DNA from: Linnemannia hyalina
Taxonomy: Eukaryota; Mortierellomycota; Mortierellomycetes; Mortierellales; Mortierellaceae
Assembly (NCBI GenBank): GCA_019671135.1
Contig: JAHRHY010000018.1
Location: 682,001 to 746,000 of the forward strand
DNA: 64,000 nt
Direction: 5' to 3'
Under the pieces are notes generated by a model. That model worked only from the letters and a program-made list of their open reading frames with translations, had not been told where the DNA came from and searched no databases. How positions within the stretch are numbered: the stretch's first letter is position 1; each line of letters begins with the position of its first letter. This document shows, one piece after another, positions 37,869 to 48,633 of this stretch. The position numbers and the translations under genes were made by a program.

Positions 37869-39735
37869 ATGTCAGACGCTTGCAAACGGTTTTTTGACTT
37901 GCCGGAACTCCTCGAAATTTTGATGGCATGCCTTAAGCCTCATCCTCACCAACCGCCAGATGCACGCCATCACTCTCTAACGAATTGTGGTGTGTTGAAG
38001 GCCAGGCTGTTGAAAGCCGCGACTTCAGGGTTTTCGATACTTTGCCGGCCCTTCACGCCCTTGCGTGGAACATAAAACACGTCAGGATACTGGATATCGG
38101 TATAATTGAAGTCGCCTACTACAACAAATGGGTTCTCGCCTTCGAGCAGGACCCTCAGTCACAAACCACCATGGACTCCCTTCGACTTTCAGGACCAGCG
38201 CGTTTGCCACCAGCCGACACCCACTCCTCCCAGATGGCCGCCTTACTTTCAATGACCCGCCTGTTCCAACTCGATATCACCATCGACCCTATCAGCGAAA
38301 AATCCTACTCGGTCCCCAGCGTCAAGGACTTTCGAGCCAGACTGGCCCAGACCCGATGGCCGATATCCCGAAATCCCGGTTTGGTCTCGCTGACCTTGTC
38401 TGGCATCCCAATCCTAGAGCATCGAGTCTGGAGTTTGGCTGAGATATTGGCGGGGCTCTCCAGGTTGGGGACATTGGCTCTCGACATCCATTGCAGGAAC
38501 CACTATTGGTTAGAGATATGGCGACAACTGTTCTTCTGCCTCCCGTCGTCGATTCGAAAAGTTGCCGTGGATTTCAAGAAGAACGGGAGAGTTTGGCGAT
38601 ACGAACAGGTCTCTGCAGTGGGGCGATTGAAAGACAGTTCGCATCGCGAGGATAAGGCGCGGTTATGGAACGGCGACTGGAGCCATTGCTCCATCTCGAG
38701 GAGCTGTCGTTTCGTGGGACGGGGTCATTGGTGGAGGGAAACGGTCGATCTCGCGGCGATGTTGGCTCATTGCCCCAGACTCAAGAAGTTCCACGCGCAC
38801 TTGCAGATCTCAAACTGGGTCCTGGATGTCGAGGTTGTTGCGCGGCTCGTTGCGGAGGCGTGTCCCAGGATTGAAGTGTTTGCGTATGGAGCGGACCATG
38901 CGGGGGACCAGATGATGTTGCCACTCAGGATCATGGGCGCATTGCCCGCACAGCAGGTGGTCAGTGTTGAGTTGCGCGCTGGACGTTCCGGGATTGATCG
39001 GCATATGATGAACTTGGCCATACAGTGACACCCGACATCCTTGCGGGAGCTACGGTTTCAAAAGGACAACTATATGTTCGACATATCAGTCTCCACCATC
39101 CTCAAGGAGTGCTATAATCTGGAAGTGCTTCATATACTATGCACACGCGCTAGCGGATTCTACGTCACTCTAGATGATGCTCTAGAACGCCCTTGGTCTT
39201 GACTCGCCTCGCGCTCGGGATCAGTGGATGTGAGGTGCCTGAGGAGCCTGGAGTCGAGCCTTACCACCGTCGCCCAACTCCTATCATACTTACCGCGAAC
39301 GAGACGCGGAACTTTTCTCGATTGGAGGATCTCTACAGGAGGATCTTTACAGGAGGATCGGTGCGTTGACCGCGCTGAAGGAGTTGAACTTGAGGATGAT
39401 TCCCTTGCTGTGCGAGAGTGGCGAAGTGGATGTTGAGAGAATGCAGGATGATTGCATGTCGTTCCCCGCGATACTGAGTCTTCCAGACCCACAGACAGGC
39501 ATGCCAGAATATCTCGAAGTACTGTAAGGATTGGCCCACGGCAGATTCGGAGGAGATTAGGAAGGCGATGAAGGTTTCTGAAACGAATTGGATCTATTGA
39601 CAGTGACCTTGTCTTCGACATGCTGGATTCTTTGCGAAGCGGGAGGATGTCAGTGTGCCGTTCGTGGAGATGAAAAGGGGATATCGACTTGGTAGCGTGA
39701 ATGTTGCACCTTTTGACTGAATGTTCATGAAATAA
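37869..39735 (+). pseudogene. F-box/LRR family pseudogene 2 (full-length, several lesions)
   Basis: Begins like the intact copies (ATG at 37869, ACKRFFDLPELLEILMACL), then loses part of the F-box and shifts frame near 37935. A long middle stretch (about 37985-39028) stays open and matches family segments (TLPALHALAWNIKHVRILD, MTRLFQLDITIDPIS, NPGLVSLTLSGIPIL, MLAHCPRLKKFHAHL, IMGALPAQQVVSVEL). It ends in TGA at 39026-39028, at the position of an Arg in the intact copy (AIHRHSTTLR). Beyond this, STILKECYNLEVLHILC and DDALERPWS are followed by a deletion and further shifts. The very long middle frame suggests recent inactivation. An AATAAA-like site is at about 39729. Confidence 0.85.
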
Positions 39736-39962
39736 AGACCTTGTGACCTTGTTTTTCCCCCCTTTGTTGCATGGCTTGAATGGAGTATCAGTCCTACTAT
39801 TGTTTTTTTTGTAGAAACATGCTTGGAAGCGATAGATATTGTGAAAGGAGGACGGGTGTGGACTTGCAACACCCATTTCACAAGAAACAAAACAGCTGAT
39901 CGACTGATAAGGTTTGCTGATGCCCCTGAAATGTTCATATTCAGGTACAGACATCAAAAATC

Positions 39963-39994
39963 AAGTGAACTGGCCTTTTTTTTCCAGTTCACTT
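39963..39994. repeat. Inverted repeat (11-bp arms, T-rich 10-bp loop) upstream of F-box gene 2
   Basis: Arms AAGTGAACTGG (39963-39973) and CCAGTTCACTT (39984-39994) are perfect complements around a CCT8 loop, 41 bp before the ATG at 40036. They would fold as a hairpin in the transcript if transcribed. Confidence 0.9.
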
Positions 39995-40035
39995 CTTTTT
40001 AATTCAATGGATCTTCATTCATCACCACCACCACC

Positions 40036-41871
40036 ATGATGCCGGACGCCTTTGGATGCTTCTTCAACATAACAGAGCTCGTCGACCATTTGACACCATA
40101 CCTCGCCAAGAACGACATCTCGAAACTCGCCCGCACCTGCAGGAAGATGCACACGCGGTGCACCCTTTCTCTCTTCAGGACTCTGTTGGCTGATGATGGC
40201 TCTATTCCCAGACTGTTCACATCTACCCCAGCCTTGCTCGCTCTTTCACGGAACAGTCAGCATGTCAGGGAGTTGAACCTTTATCTGTACGATCTCGTCT
40301 TCTACTACAACTGCCTCCTTACTTTCCAGGATATGAACTCACATCTCTCGAACACACCACCAACACGACCCCCTTGGCTGCCGCCACCCGACATCCACGC
40401 CTATCAGTTGGTCGCCTTACCACCCATGACCCGCCTGTCGCGACTCTCTTTCCATTCCCATCGCACAAACTACCCCCTTCCCCCTTACAAGTTGCCAAGC
40501 GCCGACAACAGTGGAGGGACATTGGCCCAGTTGACTTTGTTGATTTCTCTCAGCCCGCGCCTGACCTCTCTTTCACTGCAGGAAGTCTCGATTGCAGACA
40601 TGGCCGAATGTCGACGCCTAGAAGACGTCATAGCTAAACTGCACGCGATAAAGAAACTGGAACTTTCGATTGAGTCTGAGGTCAACATGAGGTTCGCTAT
40701 TTTTTCTCGGCTTTTCTTCAGCTGTCCCTCGTCCCTCCAGCGCCTTCGCTTGTACTTTCCTGGGCGTTCGACTGATGAGGATGAGAGAGGAAACGTAATA
40801 GCGGTGCCACGAAAGCAGGAAGCGTTAATCAACCTGAGGGAGCTGTTGATTCGGGGCATTCACGATTGGAACTCGGCTACCGACATTCGCTCCATTTTCG
40901 CACATTGTCCCAACATCAACAAACTGTCTCTGTCTGTCGTCATGGGACATCAGGAGACCGACGAGATCGAGCAGTTCATCAGCAAGCACTGTCCCAGGAT
41001 CGAGTCGTTGGATTTCTGTGGTTACTACATGGATTCGGTCGAGCCTTTCCCTTTCCGGATCATGGGGTCGTTGCCTCCTCAACAAATCACCGAGTTTGTG
41101 TACCGTGGAGCTCTTCCCTATGACAGCAAGTTCAAGACTGACGTGGCGTTCCAAAGGCACTCGACGACGTTGCGATCAATTATCATCAGTGGACATGGCA
41201 TTCTCCCGCAGGCTTTGTTTCCAATGATTGTCAAGGAATGCTGTAACTTGGACGAGCTTCTCATCGGATTCGGACGTTGCTCGGATTCTCACATCACTTT
41301 CGACGACGCTTTGCAGACCCCTTGGGCCTGCACCAAGTTGACTTCCCTCGCCCTCGGGATCAGTGGATGTGAGCTGCCCGTCGAGCCCGGGGTCAAGCCA
41401 TACTACCATCGCCCAACCCCGATCACACTTACCGAGGTCGAGGCGCAACACTTTTCTCGACTGGAGTTCTTGTACCGACAGATCGGCTCCTTGACGGCTT
41501 TGCGGGAGCTGGATTTGGCAATGGTTCCTCCCGACGAAGGTCTAGACGGTATGTTGCTGGTGCACAAGTCGAGCACGTCGTTCCCTGCCATGCTCAGTAT
41601 CAGGAACACCTCGACAAACCGACCAGGATTTCTACACCACCTCTCAGGATTGAAGCAGCTGAAAGCACTTCACGGTTCGGTCAGTGCAGAAACGGATGAG
41701 ACCAAGGCGACAATGGGGTGGGCTGAGACCAAGTGGATGGATCAGAATTGGCCAAAGCTCCGGCAAGCAGATTTTTTCAATTACTCTTTTCACGTTAGAG
41801 AGGAGTTTCGATGGCTTGAGGACAAGCGCAGGAGTGAAGGTCTAAGGACATCTATTGATGGCCTAAACTAA
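40036..41871 (+). CDS. F-box-like / leucine-rich repeat protein (array member 2, intact)
   Basis: Single exon, 611 aa, paralogous along its whole length to the gene at 35849. The F-box-like N-terminus reads CFFNITELVDHLTPYLAKNDISKLARTCRKMHTRCTLSLF (about residues 8-47). The solenoid carries the same landmarks as its paralog: STPALLALSRNSQHVREL, RPPWLPPPDIHAYQLVALPPMTRLSRLS, FAHCPNINKLSLS, FRIMGSLPPQQITEFVY, VKECCNLDELLIGF, DDALQTPWACTKLTSLAL, PYYHRPTPITLTEVEAQHFSRLEFLY and FPAMLSI. Conserved PYY-R-P and PWACTKL blocks make this a distinct lineage-specific family. Two adjacent ATGs (40036, 40039) follow a CACCACCACC leader. Likely role: SCF substrate receptor, by inference from the F-box only. 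Confidence 0.85.
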   Translation: MMPDAFGCFFNITELVDHLTPYLAKNDISKLARTCRKMHTRCTLSLFRTLLADDGSIPRLFTSTPALLALSRNSQHVRELNLYLYDLVFYYNCLLTFQDMNSHLSNTPPTRPPWLPPPDIHAYQLVALPPMTRLSRLSFHSHRTNYPLPPYKLPSADNSGGTLAQLTLLISLSPRLTSLSLQEVSIADMAECRRLEDVIAKLHAIKKLELSIESEVNMRFAIFSRLFFSCPSSLQRLRLYFPGRSTDEDERGNVIAVPRKQEALINLRELLIRGIHDWNSATDIRSIFAHCPNINKLSLSVVMGHQETDEIEQFISKHCPRIESLDFCGYYMDSVEPFPFRIMGSLPPQQITEFVYRGALPYDSKFKTDVAFQRHSTTLRSIIISGHGILPQALFPMIVKECCNLDELLIGFGRCSDSHITFDDALQTPWACTKLTSLALGISGCELPVEPGVKPYYHRPTPITLTEVEAQHFSRLEFLYRQIGSLTALRELDLAMVPPDEGLDGMLLVHKSSTSFPAMLSIRNTSTNRPGFLHHLSGLKQLKALHGSVSAETDETKATMGWAETKWMDQNWPKLRQADFFNYSFHVREEFRWLEDKRRSEGLRTSIDGLN

Positions 41872-42119
41872 CAAATTGCCTCAACTCACAACTCTCTCGC
41901 CTATACATCGACGTCACTCCAATGTTATACAATCGCGGCTTTCGAGTTTCTGAAGGATCGCCTCAAGTTTAACCAGCTTTGGCAGATCTGGGTATTGTGA
42001 TTCAAACGGAGGACGCTACACAGTTTCGGTATTACTCCGACATTTTCTTTTCTTTTCTTTGCCAGCAGTCGGGTCAAGCGCCCTTTTAGGGACTTGATGA
42101 CAATCCGACGTGGAACAAG

Positions 42120-42790
42120 CTTGTTTCCAGCGACCAAGAGGATGACGACTGTGATGAGCTGTTGGCGCCATGTAAGATGAGGCAGGAGCCCTTGAACTAT
42201 CTGGAAGCCCTGACGCTGTAGGATGCTACAGAAGGAGCCTCGACATCCGAGATCATGTCCGTTTTTGCCACATTGCTCCAACATCTGGAGACTTGACATA
42301 TCTTCTGTCATCGGCGACCACGAGATCAAAGTCACTGGAGAGGATATCAATCGCTCAAGTATTGTTCTGCCGGATTCAAGGTCCTGGACGCATTGCCTCC
42401 TCAGCAATTGGACAGCCTTGACTGTCGCGGATATTGAACCGCATTGGACGACCTCTCTGACAACCTGCCCCCCTTTCCAACGACATTATCTCTCCTTTGC
42501 GACGAATTGTTATCGACCGTTCAGGGAGTATTGGCAGGATCTTTCCGGCGATTACTCTCAGGGAGTGCAGACATTTGGACGAACTCAACATCGAATGCGA
42601 CGACCGCACGGGATCCTATGTCGATCTGAAGAAGGGAATTGATCCCACCTGAGGCTGCAATAATCTAAGATGGGTCACACTCTGGATCTGTAGATGTACC
42701 ACCTTATTACACTCGCACAAGTCCCCTCGTTCTTTCTGATGCTGAAGTCCAACATCTTACCAAAAATGGCTCAAGCAGAACCATAGAGAT
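42120..42790 (+). pseudogene. F-box/LRR family pseudogene 3 (highly decayed)
   Basis: Homology is visible only by changing frame: MRQEPLNYLEAL (compare RKQEALINLREL in the copy at 40036), SEIMSVFATLLQHLE (DIRSIFAHCPNI), FKVLDALPPQQLDSL (FRIMGSLPPQQITEF), CRHLDELNIECDDRTGSYV (CCNLDELLIGF) and VPPYYTRTSPLVLSDAEVQHL (VKPYYHRPTPITLTEVEAQHF). There are many stops and frameshifts, and the F-box end is missing. It appears to be the oldest recognisable relic in the array. Confidence 0.75.
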
Positions 42791-43431
42791 GATGGGTAAG
42801 GGACACTTTTATTTGGACATGTTAGGTTGAGAAACACAGTCTAGCATAAAACTTGAAAAACTGCACCTTCACAGTGAAATACATGAGATATATAGCATTG
42901 GTATAGTCTCACGGCCCTGGGTAAGCGAACTTTGGTATGAAAAAGTCGAAACATTGAACGTATCGAGTGTCTCGCAGGATTGAAAAAGAACTATCGCAGC
43001 ATCTTCGGCCAAAGCGTTGCAACTCGAGCGTGAAATAGTTATCCGCCGTTGAAAAGAAACACCTTGCGGGAGTGCTACCGGTTGTTTGGTACTAACAAAA
43101 GAAAAGATTCCCATTATTCCTATCTTCACCAACGTTACTTTCTTCGACGATACTCACCCCTAATCCACTTTAGACCGCCGCTACTTTCCTCGACGATTCC
43201 TAGACTCAATCCTACTCTCCAAACATAAATACTTCCACCTCTCCTTTTCTCAACGACACTCGCAATTCCCATCTTCAATCCTGCCTGACCCCTTGTCGTT
43301 CCCTCTGTTGCTATTACACATTAACCAACGCACTCTTTTACTCTCCACACACACTCACGCACCGATCTTTATCTTACTTCGTTTTTTTTGTCTCTCTCTC
43401 TTTCTCTCTCACATTCCGGTCTGTATCAAGA
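42791..43431 (+). other. 5' flank of the hydrolase gene with three degenerate direct repeats
   Basis: Pyrimidine-rich from about 43090. The motif TACTTTCTTCGACGAT at 43136-43151 recurs as TACTTTCCTCGACGAT at 43182-43197 and, more loosely, near 43245-43259. No gene. Confidence 0.55.
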
Positions 43432-44319
43432 ATGGCTCCAATCGACGTCACTTTCCCAAGCAACAACATCAAGCTTGCCGGCCACCTCTACGTCCCGGGC
43501 TCGTACAAGGAAGGTGAAAGCCTGCCCGGAATTGTCGTCCTCCACCCAGGCGGCGGTGTCAAGGAACAAACCTCCGGTACCTATGCTGCCGAGCTCTCCA
43601 AACACGGTTTCATCACCCTGGCCTTTGACCGTCGAACTCAAGGAGCTAGTGAGGGTACTCCCAGATGTGTCGAGGACCCCTATGCCGCCATTGAAGACGC
43701 TAAGTCTGCGGTGACATACCTCGCGACCAGTGATAAGGTGGACCCCAAGAGGATTGGAATTTTAGGTATCTGCGCGGGAGGTGGATACGCAATTGCTACG
43801 GCCTCTGCTGATGCTCGTGTCAAGGCCGTTGCCACTGTCAGTATGGTCGATACCGGATTGCTTTTCGCCCGATCGATTCCGAAGGAGACCCTCACTTCGT
43901 TAGTTGCTCAAGCTGGAGAGAACAGGACAGAGTACGCCAAGGGGGCCGAGGTCAAGTACCTTCCGTACATCCCCCCGGTGGAGAAGGACAGCCCGGTCCT
44001 GATGAAGGAGGCTCACGACTACTACTTGACGTCTCGTGGATCCCACAGCCGGTCTGTCAACAAGTTTGCTCTTTGGAGTTATGATACTCTGGTCGCATTC
44101 GATGCATTCGCCAGGATCGAAAGGATCTCCCCTCGTCCACTATTGGTGATTGCAGGAACGGATGCAGATACCATTGAGCACAGTCGAATCGCGATTGCTA
44201 AAGCAGGAAAACCGAGCGAGCTATTTACTATTGCCGGGGCCACACACATAGACCTTTATGACCGCAAGGTCAACGACTGTGTCCCCAAGTTGACCGAGTT
44301 TTTCAAGAAGAGTTTGTAG
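43432..44319 (+). CDS. Alpha/beta hydrolase, dienelactone hydrolase-like (YcjY type), Cys nucleophile
   Basis: Single exon, 295 aa, probably cytosolic. The fold shows VVLHPGGGVKEQTSGTYAAELSKHGFITLAFDRRTQGAS, typical of bacterial YcjY/DltD-N-like hydrolases. The nucleophile elbow is GICAGG, so the nucleophile is Cys114, not Ser; a Cys nucleophile is characteristic of dienelactone hydrolases. Likely acid and base are Asp244 (AGTDADT) and His272 (GATHIDLYD). The substrate is unknown; a small ester or lactone is plausible. It has no introns, unlike the conserved housekeeping genes in this window, and sits between decayed F-box copies. Bacterial origin is therefore possible but unproven. The start ATG at 43432 follows a CT-rich leader. 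Confidence 0.87.
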   Translation: MAPIDVTFPSNNIKLAGHLYVPGSYKEGESLPGIVVLHPGGGVKEQTSGTYAAELSKHGFITLAFDRRTQGASEGTPRCVEDPYAAIEDAKSAVTYLATSDKVDPKRIGILGICAGGGYAIATASADARVKAVATVSMVDTGLLFARSIPKETLTSLVAQAGENRTEYAKGAEVKYLPYIPPVEKDSPVLMKEAHDYYLTSRGSHSRSVNKFALWSYDTLVAFDAFARIERISPRPLLVIAGTDADTIEHSRIAIAKAGKPSELFTIAGATHIDLYDRKVNDCVPKLTEFFKKSL

Positions 44320-44429
44320 GGGTGGTACCCAGACACTAATGTGTATAAAAAGCAATGGCGGACCTATCGCGCTTTGTTTTCCTCACCACCAAAAAATGTT
44401 GGAAGGATACACGACCTTTTATCGCTGGG

Positions 44430-44600
44430 TCATACTGTTCACGTCCACCCCTGCCCTTCACGCCCTAGCACGGAATATTCAACATATCAGAGCACTTGAC
44501 GCTGGAGCACTTGAGCTCGCCTATGCAATTGCGTGCCGGTCCTCGAGGAGAATGCCTCACTCACATCGGAGAATCGAGTAGGCCAGTTTTTTTCCGGATG
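44430..44600 (+). pseudogene. F-box/LRR family pseudogene 4 (short fragment)
   Basis: Encodes LFTSTPALHALARNIQHIRALD followed by AGALELAY. This aligns with LFTSTPALLALSRNSQHVRELN in the intact gene at 40036 and with the equivalent segment of pseudogene 2. A one-base shift near 44522 is needed to continue as YNCVPVLEENASL. Only this ~55-codon segment of the N-terminal third remains. Confidence 0.75.
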
Positions 44601-46142
44601 GGACAGTTCGAGACAAGCGGAGTAAGGATGGCCGAGTGAGGCTTGTGCTTCGACAGTTTGATGTTGCCGACGACACCGACGACGTCGACAACGATTAGAA
44701 CGCAGGAGCGGGAATCTCCAATTGAATATATCAAATACAACATGTTTTGGGCATACTGCCTTGAAGAAAGAAAGAAGTTGACAGGGTAGCTGCAGGTAGC
44801 TCTTGGCACTCCTATAGGTTTAGTGCCTTATCCCTTTGTCAAGGATCGCGCCGAGGGTTTTTTTTCTTTTCATCATTCGAGAATATGATGCCATTGAAGA
44901 AGAGGAAAGAAGACAAAGAAGGATCCAATGACCAACGTGTAGCCCTCTAGTGGAATGATGACGAAGGAAAACCAAAGCTTTTTCGCTCCAAGCGGTGTCA
45001 TAGTTTGACTGGGTACCAGCAAACATCAAGCATCATCGTCATTTTTCTTCTTTTAATAGGATTAACATGCGCCACCAAAATCTAGAATATTCTTGCCTTG
45101 GCATGCTGCTTCATCTTCATTCGATTGTCATTTTTTTTTATTTCGGACTGTCCCGTGCGTTGTTTGTTCTATCTGAGAGGGGGTTCGATCGACGAATCAT
45201 CTTGCCTCTGGTTCCAAGCTTCGTCCATTGTCACAAGTAAAGAGGGGCGGACCCTTTTTCATTTCATTTTGTAGGAATGATCTACTGCTGACGATCTATT
45301 AGACAAGGAGAAGGCCTTTCATTCCCAACAATTTAGGCGTCAGTGGCATAGAAGGCGCATTGACATTTGGACAAACACACGCCGTCATTAAAAAGATAAA
45401 CGTGAAGAAGAACGGAGACACAAATGCACGAGTCAATTTTTCGTGCGGGCAACAGAGTACGGATCAGCTGCTGACGAGACGACTTTGCCCTATCGTCTCC
45501 TTGTGCTACTCGCTGCTTATAGTTCAACATGAGAAGGAAAGGAAAGGGCTCAGGCAATTGTGTGCTATTGACGAATTTTGGTGGGAGAGTGAGCGATCTC
45601 GTGCTATTCCGATGATGAGGAAGTGTTGGAGCATGGTGAATGGTGTGTTGTTGTCTTTACCGTGGATAGGCGACCCTTTGAGCCACAGCTACAAACTCCA
45701 GCCATTGTGAACACAGTGGTTGTTGGTTATTGTCATATTGTCTTGGATGGGGTGTGTACAGTACAGTAGAGAGTCGCTTTGATTATGAAATGAGCGTTTT
45801 CATGTGAGCGAGAGCGACAGGTGAGAGACATAGGGCAGGCGAAGAGACAAGGACAAGGGAGCCGCAGGTACGCACACACACTACTGTCATAATGGGCGTG
45901 TGGGAAAGCAAAATCGCAAATAGAGCGTTTGATTAATCAAAGGCCAGCAATTTCATGTGACTGACATCATCGGAGGGTTGACATAGGCAGGGTATAAAAA
46001 GGTTCTCCGTTGGCCGCTCTTTTTTTGGCTTCTTCATTCACTTTTCTCACACCTTCTCTCTCTTTCATTCATTCCAACAACAACAACAACCCTCAACCTT
46101 CTCTCCCACTCACACTCACCCCACACACAACACATACTCAAA
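44601..46142. other. Intergenic region (1.5 kb)
   Basis: No conserved gene recognised. It ends with a TATAAA at 45993-45998 and a CT-rich leader before the RRM gene. Confidence 0.6.
45993..45998 (+). promoter_or_regulatory. TATA-like box of the Vip1-like gene
   Basis: GGTATAAAAAGG context, 150 bp before the ATG at 46143, followed by CT-rich leader. Confidence 0.6.
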
Positions 46143-47812
46143 ATGACCAACTGGGCCCACGTCAAGGTACTTACTTACTTCCACTCTTACCACTCTCGAA
46201 AAGAAAAAAGCCGCGTCGATACTCCTTCCGCTCACATGCACACCATAATGCACGCTTATTACTTCTCCCTATTTACACACCTTTTACTTACTCACACCTT
46301 TTCACGCGTTTTTCTTTTATACGCAAACAGATCCCTGCTACCCCCACCCCCAACCTCATCATCGTTAACAACATTAGCGAGGAGGCCTCCGAGAAGACTG
46401 GTATGCTACTTTTCTTGCTTGCGAATATGTCTAAATCAAAGACAATCGTCGGAAACACGACAAGAAAAGTTTTCTTTCTCTGACCAATATTTCCTTCGTC
46501 CTTTCTTTCTCACTTCAAACAGTCAAGGACTTCTTCTTGTTCTGCGGAAAGATCCTCGAGTTCGAGCTCCAAAAGTAATTACCGCCGTCTTTTTCGTTTC
46601 CTTCTCTTTTTGCCAAGCAATACGTCTGCAATGACATAAAGGGACCTACCGATGCAGGACCCTCTGCAACCACAATCAGACGGGACCAGAAGAGGACAAC
46701 AGAAAGATATGAGACAAAGAGGCATGACTGACCCAAGTTTTGCTGTATGATGTGTTTCTTTTTTTGCATCATTAGGGAGGGAGATCGCCAAGTTGCCCTT
46801 GTCCTCTTCGAGCGTGGTAAGTTTATCTGCTACGTGTGAATGTTCAATGCGGATTATGTTGGGGATTACGCAGAGAGGGTGGGCATTGGCGTCATCAAAT
46901 ACAAAAAAAGGGCTTCATTCCGTGCCTTATCATAACATCAAGCCCTGCCCTCGCTCAACCACCACGCCCCTGCCTCATGCAGCACGATTTTCTCCCACTT
47001 TCTCGACCACGAGAGTGTGTTGTTTGTTTGGGACGTTTTTGATAACGTTGGACCTTCTCTCCCCTCTCTCCCGCCTTCGCTCAGTCAGTCCCTGCGTCTC
47101 GTGCTTTTGATCATCCTACTCACTATTGCTATCGTTGATCGTATGGTATTATAGAATCTGCTGCCAAGACTGCCTGCATGTTGACCAACGCCATGATTGT
47201 CAACAGCCAGATCTCGGTCAAGCCCTACTTTGAGGAGGCCACCGGCGACGACCACACTGCTCAGGAGAACAAGCCCAAGGTTACTGTCTTGGCCGAGATT
47301 CTCGCTGCCGGATACACTCTCCAGGACCAGATCATCGAGAAGGGTCTTGATATCGATGCCAAGTATGGTCTTACTAGCAAGATCCAGGCCTACGTCGAGG
47401 CTGCCAAGGCCCAGGCCAAGACTTTGGACGAGAAGTTCCAGGTCACTGCCAAGGCCACCGAGATTGACCACAAGTACCACGTCCAGGACCGTGTCACCGC
47501 TGCTGTCGGCCAGGGTATCGACTACTCTAACCAGGTATGCATTTTTTTCTTGCCTTCTCTGTTCGCGAAAAGGGTTGTGCGTCGTCTTTTTCGTATTGTC
47601 TTTTCATATACGACGTCACTCATTCTTTTCAACTCTTTCAATTTGCGGTAAAACAGGCCCTTCAGACCGCCCCCGGCCAGAAGGTCGCCGGTGTTGCCAC
47701 TCAGGTCAAGGAGCAGATCGCCGCTGTCCACTACGAGGCCCGTCGCCTTGCCGATGAGAAGAAGGGCAAGGCTCCCATCGCTGCCCCCGCTTCCGAGACC
47801 CCCGTTGCTTAA
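46143..47812 (+). CDS. Vip1-like RRM protein
   Basis: Predicted 240 aa in six exons: 46143-46166, 46331-46400, 46523-46574, 46776-46816, 47155-47534 and 47657-47812, all GT-AG, summing to 241 codons with the stop. A single RRM-like domain (about residues 16-92) has the family features LIIVNNISEEASEKTVKDFFLFCGKI, ALVLFERESAAKTACMLTNAMI and QISVKPYF. This pattern (SEKTV-DFF-FCGKI) is that of S. pombe Vip1 and related fungal proteins of unclear role. The C-terminal half is Ala/Lys/Asp-rich, with predicted amphipathic helix repeats (AYVEAAKAQAKTLDEKFQVTAKATEIDHKY), and ends in an Ala/Pro tail. The many tiny N-terminal exons, one of 24 nt, are notable. AATAAA follows at 47981. Confidence 0.88.
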
Positions 47813-48633
47813 ATGTGACAATACAAACACCAGGTTCTTTTTCTAGCACACTCATCCTCTTCGCTTCAAACTTGCATCGGTTTTTTTTCTCTTCAGGAAA
47901 CTTTGAACTTCGTGAACTTTCTTCCCTCTTGTACTCTTTTTTTTTTCTCTCTCTTTAATAACCACTGTATGATAACACAAAATAAAAAAACATTTCCCCC
48001 CCAAAAAAACATTGAGCCCTCTGCCAACCATCCCATGAGAATGAAAGAGACGAAAGTGGGCTTGTGCTTTGTATGTGGTCGTTCTAGTTGTAAGATGTAT
48101 GTAGCTAGCGCGTATGAAGAAAAGAGAAGGACAGGTGGACGCTCCACGTGAAGGTACCATTCACCATGAATAGACACGACCAGGCGCCTAGGTTTTTTCA
48201 CATCAAGGGGAAAGGGACAACAGAAAGAGGGAACAGCATGAAATGAATAGAAGACGAATACAAAAAGCAAGGAGGGTCAGAAAACTCACATACTTTTTTT
48301 TACAAGGCTCACTGGAGTAGGAGTCAGGAGAAAAACGAAATAAAACGGACAAGCTGAGTTCAATAACAGCAATGCTGTACTTATGTAGTGCCGAAGGGTC
48401 AAGACTGGGAACTGGATAGAATTGGAGCAGCTGCATTGACTGGGCAGATGGGCAGTCCGGGTAGGGCTGGAGGCATAAAATGGTCAACGAATTGGCCATC
48501 CTTTCTGGCGATCTCCTTTTTTTTTTACCTACACTTTTTCAATGTACACTCCATACTTCTTAACACACCGCACGTACCACACACACTCTTCTTTCTCACT
48601 ACCTCTCCGACTCTTTCACGCGTCCACGCCAAC
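47813..48633. other. Intergenic region between the Vip1-like and secreted protein genes
   Basis: 3' flank of the RRM gene, then about 600 bp with nothing recognised, then a short C/T-rich leader from about 48510. Confidence 0.6.
47981..47986 (+). terminator. Putative polyadenylation signal of the Vip1-like gene (AATAAA)
   Basis: AATAAA lies 169 bp after the stop codon, in a T-rich then A-rich 3' flank. Confidence 0.45.
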
